A stretch of DNA of 64,000 bases. It comes from Paenibacillus woosongensis. Its GTDB lineage: Bacteria; Bacillota; Bacilli; Paenibacillales; Paenibacillaceae. Below are positions 16,167 through 24,326 of this stretch, piece after piece. The notes beneath the pieces are model-generated. The model did no database searches. It was not told where the DNA came from and saw only the letters and a program-made list of their open reading frames with translations. The stretch is taken from positions 124,001-188,000 of the forward strand of contig NZ_WNZW01000008.1 in NCBI RefSeq assembly GCF_009725165.1, read 5' to 3'. The translations under genes were made by a program, and so were the position numbers. Within the stretch, counting starts at the first letter, position 1. Every line of letters begins with the position of its first letter.

Positions 16167-17567
16167 TTATGCTTCATGCGAAGCCACGCCATCCTGCTGT
16201 GATAAATACTGCCGCACCCGGCTCTTCTTCGCGCCGTACATCGCTTCATCCGCCTGCCGGATCATTTCCTCCAGGTCCCCGGTGCCGCTTGGCGCCACAC
16301 TGAAGCCGATACTCGCACCGGCGGTCAGCCGATAACCCTGATACAAATACCCTTCGGCCAGGCTCGCTTTAATGCGGTCAGCCACCTTAACCACCCGGGT
16401 TTCGTCTATGTCTACCAGCAGCACGAGAAACTCGTCGCCGCCGAGGCGGCATACCATATCCTGTTCACGCACAATACCGGTCAATCTATTCGCAATGTCC
16501 TTTAACAGCAAATCCCCTGCATCATGGCCAAAAGTATCGTTTACTTCCTTGAAATCGTTCAGGTCGATAAATAGAACCGCCAGCGACAGCTTTCCCTGGC
16601 TTGCATATTCTTCGAACCGCTTGCTGAACAGCGTACGGTTTGGCAGCCCTGTCAGCTCGTCATGGTAAGCCAGATGCTCGATCTTCTCCTCCATCTGCTT
16701 CCGGTCGGTAATATCGATCATGACGCCTTCCAGCCGTACCATATGATTCAAATGGTTAAAATACGGCGTGCCGCGGTTTTGCACCCATTTTACCGTGCCG
16801 TTGCGGCAGATAATGCGGTATTCGCTTACCGCGCTGCGCCGGCCGATAATCATCTCCTGCTGAAACTTATGAAACTGCTCCTCATCCTCGGGGTATACCA
16901 ATTCATCGAACTGATTGGAATTGCTTCTGAACGACTTGGCGGAGAAGCCAGTCAATTGCTCGAAACCATCCGACACATCGGCCTTCATCGTGCTTAAATC
17001 AAGCGTCCAAATGCCGATAGAGACGCTGTCCAGAATCGTTCTCAGCCGTTCTTCGCTTTGCCCCGCCCGGCGCCAAAGATTGCGCGTCAGCTTCGTATGG
17101 ATCACCGAAAAGGCTGTAATAAACACCCCGTAAGAGATTAAGTAAGACACTTCCCTGCCCTGCAAACCAGGAAAAAGAACCTCCTGGTAGGCAAAGAAAT
17201 AATACACCGAAGAGAGGATAAATAAAATCCCGGAGAGGAGCACCGCCCGAAAGTCATGATAAAATAAGCTCAGAAGAGGTGCAAGGGCCATGAATATAAA
17301 ATTCGGCAGATAAGGATCGCCTGTGATCAAAAAGTAGAAGAACACAAAGAGGAAACACACAGTCAGCAGCATGGTGAAAGAGGCCCAGCGTTTCTGCAGC
17401 ACTACCCCTGTCAGGAGCGCAAGCAGAATCAGTCCGACCAGTGGATATACGGGAGCCAGTTTCCCTTCGACAATCAGGTTAATGATATTGGCAATGGCAA
17501 AAAATCCCCACAATATTTTCAGCATCAGCATGTTTTTTTGATGGATGAGTTCAGCTTCTTTATGCAT
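16167..17567 (-). CDS. Membrane diguanylate cyclase with PAS domain
   Basis: 466 residues. Six predicted spans (about 13-165) are followed by a PAS domain with PAC tail (about 180-290; WVQNRGTPYF, VMIDITDRK) and a GGDEF domain (about 295-455). GGDEF is intact (CRLGGDEFLVLL), and an RxxD inhibitory site (REQD) lies five residues upstream, so product-inhibited c-di-GMP synthesis is expected. Signal input could be both membrane and PAS. It lacks an EAL domain, unlike its convergent neighbour, so the pair could make and destroy the messenger. Confidence 0.92.
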   Translation of the reverse strand: MHKEAELIHQKNMLMLKILWGFFAIANIINLIVEGKLAPVYPLVGLILLALLTGVVLQKRWASFTMLLTVCFLFVFFYFLITGDPYLPNFIFMALAPLLSLFYHDFRAVLLSGILFILSSVYYFFAYQEVLFPGLQGREVSYLISYGVFITAFSVIHTKLTRNLWRRAGQSEERLRTILDSVSIGIWTLDLSTMKADVSDGFEQLTGFSAKSFRSNSNQFDELVYPEDEEQFHKFQQEMIIGRRSAVSEYRIICRNGTVKWVQNRGTPYFNHLNHMVRLEGVMIDITDRKQMEEKIEHLAYHDELTGLPNRTLFSKRFEEYASQGKLSLAVLFIDLNDFKEVNDTFGHDAGDLLLKDIANRLTGIVREQDMVCRLGGDEFLVLLVDIDETRVVKVADRIKASLAEGYLYQGYRLTAGASIGFSVAPSGTGDLEEMIRQADEAMYGAKKSRVRQYLSQQDGVASHEA

Positions 17568-17681
17568 TCATTTCACTCTTTCCTTGAATAGGCATAATGA
17601 ACTACGTGTTAAATTATAGTATACCTGATCAGCATTTTTTTGCTAGACGGATCTTAAGAAATGGACATCATTGACAACAGA

Positions 17682-17720
17682 CAGCGCCCCATCCCGCTTC
17701 TTCGGCTGGATGGGGCGCTG
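17682..17720. other. Strong hairpin without T-tract
   Basis: A perfect 13-bp stem CAGCGCCCCATCC (17682-17694) pairs with 17708-17720. Neither side has a T-tract, so this is either a weak terminator for the exported-protein gene or a structural repeat. It lies between that gene's 3' end and the diguanylate cyclase's 5' end. Confidence 0.6.
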
Positions 17721-17770
17721 CGTCTACCTTCTATCTATTTTGGCTTAGCTTGCTGCTGAGGATGTGCGGC

Positions 17771-18298
17771 TTACGGTATATATTGCTGCACCATTTCGAC
17801 GATAATGCCGTCCTTCACCGTAAGATGAAAAGGAAAGTCGCGGACATCGATCCATTCGGTATTCTGGAGAATGTTCTTGAATTGCTCCAAAGAAACCAGC
17901 TCACCCCAGCGAATATCCATGTCCTCCACATCCCCCGTACGGTCATAAATCTGCATGAGGATTTTGACATCCTGCGCCACCTTGTAGCTAGTCAGCTCAT
18001 GATCCTCATTTACGATATAGTATCCGTCCGGCGGCCCATCAATTCCTGCATCCGGTTCATGCTCCAGAAAGGCCTGTTCAGCGGCCTCCCCTTCGTACCA
18101 CTGGATTTCATCCGCAACCAGCTCATGATTGCCGTTCGACACAGTGTTCAACTGCTCAATATACACGACCTTGGTATCAGGCGTCTGCTCGACCGGCGCA
18201 TACCGCGGCTCCGCTGCCCCCGAACTGGACGTACCAAACGAAGACATCACGACGATAAGGACTAAAGGGATCATTACAGCCAGCCATTTTCTCAACAT
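17771..18298 (-). CDS. Exported protein of unknown function
   Basis: 175 residues. A signal peptide (MLRKWLAVMIPLVLIVVM, then SSFGTSSSGAAEP) directs it out of the cell; the region after it is acidic and soluble with no second membrane span. Start ATG 18298 is chosen because GGGAG lies seven bases upstream; a longer in-frame start (18331) has none. The C-terminal part has WIDVRDFPFHLTVKDG, suggesting an alpha/beta fold. I do not recognise a family. Confidence 0.6.
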   Translation of the reverse strand: MLRKWLAVMIPLVLIVVMSSFGTSSSGAAEPRYAPVEQTPDTKVVYIEQLNTVSNGNHELVADEIQWYEGEAAEQAFLEHEPDAGIDGPPDGYYIVNEDHELTSYKVAQDVKILMQIYDRTGDVEDMDIRWGELVSLEQFKNILQNTEWIDVRDFPFHLTVKDGIIVEMVQQYIP

Positions 18299-18480
18299 TG
18301 CGTTCTCCCGCCTTTCCAGTCTTCGAGACATATATAGTTAAAAGTCTATACCCTTTTATAACCATTTTCAGGTCGTTCAAACTAAAATGAAATGATTTCA
18401 TCCTAATTATATGTTTTGGCGGGAGCAAAAGGGTCTCAATTATGTTAAAAGGAGTGACAATATTTTATTTATTTCAATCA

Positions 18481-19791
18481 TCAATGCGCCGGAAAAAACG
18501 CCAGCTGGACGATAAAGATTAACCCGAAAATGTAGAGCAGCGGGTGAACCTCTCTGCCTTTCCCGCTAACGAGCTTCAGAACCGGGTAGGTAATGAAACC
18601 GACCGCAATTCCCGTGGCGATGCTGGCCGTCAGCGGCATCATTAACAGAATGGCAAAAGCCGGGAAAGCCTCGTCGAATTTCTTCCATTCAATTCTCGCC
18701 AGCCCTTCCATCATGAAGCAGCCCACGATAATAAGCGCCGGCGCCGTAATTGCCGGAAGCGAGGAGATCGCCCCTACCAGCGGAGATATAAACATGGACA
18801 GCGCCAGCAAAACTGCCACGACGAGCGAGGTCAATCCGGTTCGCCCGCCTGCGGCCGCGCCCGTGGTCGATTCGATGTAGGCTGTAGTCGGGCTCGTTCC
18901 GAACAACGAGCCTACGGTCGTTGCCGTCGCGTCGGCAAGCAGAGCGGACTTGGCTCGCGGAAACTCGCCGTTCTTCATCGCTCCCGTCTGCTCGGCTACC
19001 CCGATCAACGTACCGGTCGTATCAAAGAGCGTGACGAGCAGGAAGGCGAACACCGTCGCATACAACCCCTGGCTGAATACGCCGGGCACATCCATGTCAA
19101 AGAACACAGGAGCCGGCGGAGAAGAGACAAAGCCGTCAAAGGTCAGCTGATGTGTAAAATAACCAACCAACGCAGTAAGAGTCATTCCGATGAACAGCGC
19201 TCCCGTAACTCTCCGTGCCAGCAGGATTAAGGTAACAAACAGGCCAAAGATCGTCAGCAGCGTGACGGAGCGGTGCAAATCCCCAAAGGTCACCAAATTA
19301 TCCGGATTCGCTACAACGATACCGGACATCCGCAATCCAAGAAAAGCAATGAACAGGCCGATCCCTGCCGTAATCCCGAATTTGAGCGAATCGGGAATGG
19401 CGCGGATCAGCGCTTCCCGCAGCGGCGTCAGACTGAGCAGCAGGAACAGAACCCCGGCGATAAATACCGTACCAAGCACCGTCTGATACGTTAGCCCAGT
19501 AGAAGCAACTACGCTCGTAAAATAAGCATTAAGGCCCATACCTGGTGCAATCGCAATCGGGTGTTTGGCGAACAGCGCCATAAAGAGAGTACCGATGGCC
19601 GCAGAAATGACGGTAGCCATGAAGACTTGCTTGAACGGAATCCCTGCCGCAGAGAGAATGGCCGGGTTGACGACCAGGATATACGCCATAGCCAGAAATG
19701 TCGTGATGCCGGCCAGCACCTCGGTCTTGACATTCGTTCCGTGCTGCTCCAGCTTAAAAAATTTATTCAGAGCCTTGTTCATCTCAATCAT
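18481..19791 (-). CDS. NCS2 family guanine/hypoxanthine-type purine permease
   Basis: 436 residues with about 12-14 spans. The family motifs are clear: GITTFLAMAYILVVNPAIL near residue 30, PIAIAPGMGLNAYF near 75, and SALLADATATTVGSLFGTS around 285, followed by YIESTTGAAAGGRTGL. This is the AzgA/PbuG/PbuO branch for adenine, guanine or hypoxanthine. ATG 19791 is preferred over a TTG at 19809 because GAAGGGAG precedes it. I looked for a purine riboswitch upstream and saw none. It is divergent from an SDR gene. Confidence 0.88.
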   Translation of the reverse strand: MIEMNKALNKFFKLEQHGTNVKTEVLAGITTFLAMAYILVVNPAILSAAGIPFKQVFMATVISAAIGTLFMALFAKHPIAIAPGMGLNAYFTSVVASTGLTYQTVLGTVFIAGVLFLLLSLTPLREALIRAIPDSLKFGITAGIGLFIAFLGLRMSGIVVANPDNLVTFGDLHRSVTLLTIFGLFVTLILLARRVTGALFIGMTLTALVGYFTHQLTFDGFVSSPPAPVFFDMDVPGVFSQGLYATVFAFLLVTLFDTTGTLIGVAEQTGAMKNGEFPRAKSALLADATATTVGSLFGTSPTTAYIESTTGAAAGGRTGLTSLVVAVLLALSMFISPLVGAISSLPAITAPALIIVGCFMMEGLARIEWKKFDEAFPAFAILLMMPLTASIATGIAVGFITYPVLKLVSGKGREVHPLLYIFGLIFIVQLAFFPAH

Positions 19792-20038
19792 AGTTCTCCC
19801 TTCTGTCAAAAGGCGTTATGTATTAGTATTAACCATTTTGAACCTCCCTTATTTTCCAGTGATCGCGCTTGTTAGTCAAGCCTTATCCTCATGTTATCCA
19901 AGGATTGTTCTCAAATTCACAAATAATATAGTATAATCTCATTAACTAGATTTAATAGGTCGTTCGAACTACACAACACGAGCGAACCATATTAGGTACC
20001 TGACAGATATACAAAGTTAAGTTAAAAGGAGCCCAACT

Positions 20039-20794
20039 ATGATGACTAGTAACGGTAAGCAGCAAAAATTCGCCCTTATCACGGGGGGCAGCCGAGGTAT
20101 CGGCAAAGCGATTACACTGGAATTCGCCAAATCCGGCATTCATGTCATGATCAATTATTATGGCGATGACAAGGAAGCGGCCGATGTAAAGCGGCAGGCT
20201 GAATCCTATGGCGTGCGGGCAGAGGTGTTCCATGCGGATGTCAGTGACTCGGCCCAGGTCAGGGAGATGTTCGCGGCGATTGATGAACATTTCGGTAGGC
20301 TCGATATTCTGGTGAACAACGCAGGCATTGCCCAGGCGGTAAAAGTGACCGAGATGACCGATGAACAGTGGGATCGCATGCTCAAAATCCATCTTTACGG
20401 CGCCTTCTATACTTCTCGCGAAGCAGCGTCCCGCATGCTGGCCCAGAAGTCTGGGAAAATCATTAACGTCACTTCCGACCTGGCCAGCCAAGGAAGTGCC
20501 GAGCTAGCGCATTACTCGGCCGCAAAGGGCGGCGTCACTTCACTGACGAAATCGCTGGCAAGAGAGCTTGCTCCTTTTGTGCTCGTGAATGCTGTGGCGC
20601 CGGGCGGTACCTTCTCCGATGTACGTTCATCGCTCGAGGAAGGAACGCACAGCGGGGATTCCCGTCATCTGCTGGGCCGGCTGGCGTTCCCTCAGGAGAT
20701 TGCGAGATCGGTGATGTTCCTCGCTTCGGACGATGCCAACATATACACCGGGCAGGTGCTGGGTGCAAACGGCGGCAGCGTGATGAACGGATAA
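20039..20794 (+). CDS. SDR family oxidoreductase
   Basis: 251 residues. The cofactor motif is TGGSRGIG (about 15-22), the NNAG structural motif near 90, and the catalytic Ser, Tyr and Lys appear in NVTSDLASQG and HYSAAKGG. Similar to 3-oxoacyl-ACP reductase-like SDRs (FabG-type) but the substrate cannot be told. Start ATG 20039 follows AAAGGAG. It stands alone, followed by a terminator. Confidence 0.85.
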   Translation: MMTSNGKQQKFALITGGSRGIGKAITLEFAKSGIHVMINYYGDDKEAADVKRQAESYGVRAEVFHADVSDSAQVREMFAAIDEHFGRLDILVNNAGIAQAVKVTEMTDEQWDRMLKIHLYGAFYTSREAASRMLAQKSGKIINVTSDLASQGSAELAHYSAAKGGVTSLTKSLARELAPFVLVNAVAPGGTFSDVRSSLEEGTHSGDSRHLLGRLAFPQEIARSVMFLASDDANIYTGQVLGANGGSVMNG

Positions 20795-20843
20795 TACGGC
20801 ATTAATGCCGAGCTTATTGCAGGTTCAGGTTATAGATCAATCC

Positions 20844-20886
20844 AAAATCGGGTACATTGCGATCGAGAGATGTTACCCGATTTTTT
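20844..20886 (+). terminator. Terminator after the SDR gene
   Basis: AAAATCGGGTA (20844-20854) pairs with TACCCGATTTT-type sequence (20874-20884) and a run of six T follows. Confidence 0.85.
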
Positions 20887-21001
20887 GTCGAGACCATTTA
20901 TTTTTGTAAAAAAAGAGGGAGAGGAGAAGACATGATCCGCGTTTGTTCGACTGGAGTGGACATTATACAGACCGATCTCATTTTTCATAGTAATATAACC
21001 G

Positions 21002-22078
21002 TTAGTTCAGCCCAAATAGAAACAATGTTCCATAACCGAGCACCGTCAAACCGACCGACCCGAGCAGCCCTGCCCAGAAAGGCTTAATCCCCAGCCGCCG
21101 AAATACAGCCAGATCGACCCCAAGCCCCAGCCCGGCCATGGCTACGGCAATCAGCAAATAAGCGGCCGCAACGATCAAGCTGGCTGCATTTCCGGGGATA
21201 ACCCCCAGCGTATTCACTCCGCTCATGAGAAGAAATCCAAGGATAAACCAGGGAATTTGAATCTTCTGTCTGGTCTCCTCCGCCTCTGGCTGGGCATCAC
21301 AGCTTGCCGATAGCCGAGCTTGCCGTTCCTTGCGGCGCATCCACATACCCAACCCAAGCGATACCGGCACAAGCATGGCTACCCGCGCCAGCTTAACGAC
21401 AACAGCGATATCCTCGGCTTCTCTTCCTCCAGGCGCTGCGGCGGCGATGACATGAGCTATTTCGTGCAGCGTAGCTCCTGCGAATACCCCGTAGCCGTGA
21501 GCGGACAGACCCAACAGCGGATATAGAAGACTGTAAATTAAAGTGAACAAGGTACCCAGAATAGCAACGACAGCCGCTCCGATCGCTGTCTCTTCGTCTT
21601 TGGCCTGTACCTGCGGCGCTATGGCGACGACCGCGGCAGCTCCGCATATCGCGGTTCCGCAGGCGGTCAGAAGCCCAAGCTTGCCGGAAATCTTCATCCA
21701 TTTCGCCAGGCTGGCCACAACGGCGATCGTAAATGCAATATGGAGCACCGCCATAACAAGCACCTTTGGACCTGCTTGAATAATACTTTGTAAGTTAAGC
21801 CTCATCCCGAGCATAATAATCCCGAGGCGAAGCAATTTTTTGCTGGAAAAGGAGACGCCGCCCGCGATCCGCTCGGGAACGCCGACGGCCGCCCGCCAAA
21901 CCAGTCCAAGCATAATGGCGATCACGAGTTGTCCCATTACGCCTAGCAGCGGCAAGCTGGATAAATACTTCGCCGCCACAGCCAGCAGCACGGTTAATCC
22001 GATGCCCTGCACAAAACCGATGCCCTGTCTCCGTTTGAACGGTACAACCTTCGTCTGTGACTGTACAGTTTGTGCCAT
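21002..22078 (-). CDS. YeiH family putative sulfate exporter
   Basis: 358 residues with about ten spans; family Cons_hypoth698/YeiH. Motifs include GIIMLGMRLNLQSII near residue 80, CGTAICGAAAVVAIAPQ around 140 and GATLHEIAHVIAAAAPGG near 205. ATG 22078 follows GGGGTGA and is preferred over GTG 22087. The neighbour is a divergent LysR regulator, like yeiH/yeiE in enteric bacteria; sulfate or sulfite export is a proposed role only. Confidence 0.85.
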   Translation of the reverse strand: MAQTVQSQTKVVPFKRRQGIGFVQGIGLTVLLAVAAKYLSSLPLLGVMGQLVIAIMLGLVWRAAVGVPERIAGGVSFSSKKLLRLGIIMLGMRLNLQSIIQAGPKVLVMAVLHIAFTIAVVASLAKWMKISGKLGLLTACGTAICGAAAVVAIAPQVQAKDEETAIGAAVVAILGTLFTLIYSLLYPLLGLSAHGYGVFAGATLHEIAHVIAAAAPGGREAEDIAVVVKLARVAMLVPVSLGLGMWMRRKERQARLSASCDAQPEAEETRQKIQIPWFILGFLLMSGVNTLGVIPGNAASLIVAAAYLLIAVAMAGLGLGVDLAVFRRLGIKPFWAGLLGSVGLTVLGYGTLFLFGLN

Positions 22079-22307
22079 GAAAATCACCCCAAGACTCGTA
22101 TTGTCGAAACCAGCGCTGATTCATGTTTACTATAAATCCATGCACACCGGATGTGAAATACGAATCTGCTATCTGAACCATAAGCAGGACTGATGATTCG
22201 GGGGCTATCCTGTATCCCGGGTTCAAAGCGGAAGGATCATGGCACCGGATAGATTGAGACTCATCTCGAAGAAGGCTACAATGAGATTATCGAAAGGGGA
22301 AGTGAAT

Positions 22308-23240
22308 ATGATCGTCGACACCCTGCGTGTCTTTGTTACGGTTGCAGAACAACGTCATTTCTCAAAGGCCGCAGAACTTCTAAACATGTCCCAGCCTGGC
22401 GTAAGCCAGCATATTCGCAATATGGAGAACGAGCTCGGCACGAAACTGATGCTGCGCTCACCCAAGCAGGTGAAACTGACAGAAGAAGGAACCATCCTAT
22501 ACAGGAAAGCCAAACAGATTTTAAGTCTGTACGAGGAAGCGAAGCAGCAAATCCATTTGCTGCATGAAGTGGTAACCGGCTCGATTCAAATCGGTGCCAG
22601 CTTCACGATCGGGGAATATATTCTGCCTCGGCTTCTCGCTAAATTTGCCGGACAGTATCCGGAGGTCGATCTTCAACTGACCATCGGCAATACGGAGGAA
22701 ATCGTGGCGGGAATCCGCTCCAACGATCTCGATCTTGCGCTCGTAGAGGGCACTGTGGAAGAACATCCTGATTTGATCATCACTCCTTACATGCAGGATG
22801 AAATGATCGTCGTGGCGGCGAAGAATCACCCGTTAGCTGCGGCAGCGGCACTGGAGCCGGCTGACCTGGCCAATCAAAATTGGATTATCCGCGAAATCGG
22901 CTCGGGCACCCGCGCCTTTAGCGATCATTTCCTGCAAGCGAACGGATTGACCGCCAAGCGGTCCTATGTATTCAATAGCAGCCAGGGCGTGAAAGAGGCG
23001 GTATCTGCAGGCCTGGGGATCGCTATACTCTCGCGCCTGACCGTCCGCAAGGAGCTGGGGAACGGTGAGCTCTGCGAGCTGGCGGTAAGCGGCCCGGCCA
23101 TGAAGCGGGAGCTGTCCGTCATTCGCAACAGACAAGGCTCCCTCACCTTGGCGGCGGAGATGTTCCAGCGGGAAGTACAGGAGCGGCAACAGACAGCGGA
23201 ATGGACCTGCGATTTACCCGAACTGGCCGACCATCTCTAG
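22308..23240 (+). CDS. LysR family transcriptional regulator (YeiE/CysL-like)
   Basis: 310 residues. The N-terminal helix-turn-helix is RHFSKAAELLNMSQPGVSQHI (residues 19-39), followed by the linker helix and a two-lobe ligand domain (about 90-300). ATG 22308 is chosen because AAAGGGGAAG precedes it; a start further upstream at 22239 has no such site. It is divergent from the YeiH gene, so it probably regulates that transporter in response to a sulfur compound. Divergent orientation is the usual LysR layout. Confidence 0.9.
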   Translation: MIVDTLRVFVTVAEQRHFSKAAELLNMSQPGVSQHIRNMENELGTKLMLRSPKQVKLTEEGTILYRKAKQILSLYEEAKQQIHLLHEVVTGSIQIGASFTIGEYILPRLLAKFAGQYPEVDLQLTIGNTEEIVAGIRSNDLDLALVEGTVEEHPDLIITPYMQDEMIVVAAKNHPLAAAAALEPADLANQNWIIREIGSGTRAFSDHFLQANGLTAKRSYVFNSSQGVKEAVSAGLGIAILSRLTVRKELGNGELCELAVSGPAMKRELSVIRNRQGSLTLAAEMFQREVQERQQTAEWTCDLPELADHL

Positions 23241-23298
23241 GCTCAAGGCATACGCCAGGGTGCCAGCAGGCGCAGGTAGCCGCCTTGAGGACTGGCCC

Positions 23299-23634
23299 CT
23301 ACTCCGCTGTCTTGTTTCCCTCGTTCTCCACGTAGTATTTGAGCATGGAAAGCTTGTTGTCCCAAAATTGCTCAAAGTAACTCAACCAATACTGCAGCTC
23401 CTGCAGCGGCTCCGGGTCAAGACGGTACCTGGTCTCCCGGCCTACCTTCCGCTCCCGGACCAGCCCGGCTGAAGACAGGACATGCAAATGCTTGGATACG
23501 GCGGTACGGCTCATCGGAAAGTGCCCGCTGATCTCCTTGACGGGCATTTCCTGCCTGCTGAGCAAACTCAGCAATTGCCGGCGAGTCGGGTCGGCTATGG
23601 CCTGGAACACATCATACTTCGGGGCTTCCGACAT
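23299..23634 (-). CDS. ArsR/SdpR-type transcriptional repressor
   Basis: 111 residues, with ADPTRRQLLSLLSRQ at the start and the winged helix MSRTAVSKHLHVLSSAGLV near 40-60. There are no cysteines that would bind metal in the classical ArsR sites, so this is the SdpR/autorepressor branch. The C-terminal tail has aromatic residues (WLSYFEQFW). It begins 2 bp after the stop of the SRPBCC gene, so the two are one operon; an operator pair upstream fits autorepression. Confidence 0.9.
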   Translation of the reverse strand: MSEAPKYDVFQAIADPTRRQLLSLLSRQEMPVKEISGHFPMSRTAVSKHLHVLSSAGLVRERKVGRETRYRLDPEPLQELQYWLSYFEQFWDNKLSMLKYYVENEGNKTAE

Positions 23635-23636
23635 GC

Positions 23637-24073
23637 TCAGCCTTCCACGTAAGAGGCCAGCTTCTGCACCAGTCCGCCCCAGCCTTGATCCATACGAGGA
23701 CGTACAATGGAATGAGCCTCTCCGAACTCCGTAACCTGATCCGCGCTCCAGCCGCTGTGAATCAGCGTGAACTCTGTTTGCCCGCCTGCTTCTGCCAGCT
23801 CAAAGGACAACGTCCAATCTTTCCCCCATGTAAAAGAAAGCCGGTGCGGCGGCTGAATCTCCGTCACCTTGCAAGGCGAGTTACCAAATGGCCCGGCATT
23901 CAGCACGAATTCGAACCCCACCTTCGCGGTTCAAAATTGTTTGGCATAAACCAAGCAGCGATTCCCTCCGATGTGGCCACAGCCTCCCACACTTTGCCGA
24001 TGGGTGCGTTCATTACAATCGTGCGCCGTATATCCGGAAGCGATCCGCCGTTTGTTTGTTGGTCTTTGTTCAT
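23637..24073 (-). pseudogene. SRPBCC (AHSA1-like) protein, frameshifted
   Basis: The start at 24073 ([10 protein letters not shown]) and the N-terminal part, ending [14 protein letters not shown], belong to one frame; the C-terminal part from [12 protein letters not shown] onwards to 23637 is in another. The frames join at about 23921-23937, where one missing base would give EPR-x-VGFEFVL as expected for the AHSA1 fold. With one base restored the protein would be about 145 residues. The family binds hydrophobic ligands or acts as an Hsp90 co-chaperone-like fold. It may be a sequencing error. It heads an operon with the ArsR gene. Confidence 0.75.
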
Positions 24074-24120
24074 ATCCACACTGCTCCTTATCGATTGTTG
24101 AATTTATCTCTGCGCAGAAT

Positions 24121-24175
24121 ATGAAACCTTTTGGTTTCCATTCCAATGGTATGACACCTAAAGGTTTCATGTCAA
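24121..24175 (-). promoter_or_regulatory. Promoter with two operator copies, SRPBCC-ArsR operon
   Basis: ATGAAACCTTTTGGTTTC at 24121-24138 and ATGACACCTAAAGGTTTC at 24151-24168 are 30 bp apart. On the minus strand TTGACA is at 24175-24170 and TACCAT at 24151-24146, 18 bp apart, so one copy sits between -35 and -10 and the other just downstream. The layout suits repression by the operon's own ArsR protein. Confidence 0.75.
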
Positions 24176-24326
24176 GCGCCAGATTTTACACCTTATCATG
24201 CCCGTCCCGCAAAAAGTCACCACCCCTTCTCTACTTTCGGTCATCCTCCGGTTCGAAGCCGAAAATAAAAGGCCGCACCTACTATAAAAGCAGATACGGC
24301 ACTCAGGCACATTACAGATATGACAA

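Noticed and set aside
17682..17720. Hairpin as a certain terminator
   Set aside because: Perfect stem but no T-tract on either strand, so listed only as a hairpin.
19792..20038. Purine riboswitch upstream of the NCS2 permease
   Set aside because: Looked for the conserved purine aptamer core on the minus strand; the characteristic loops are absent.
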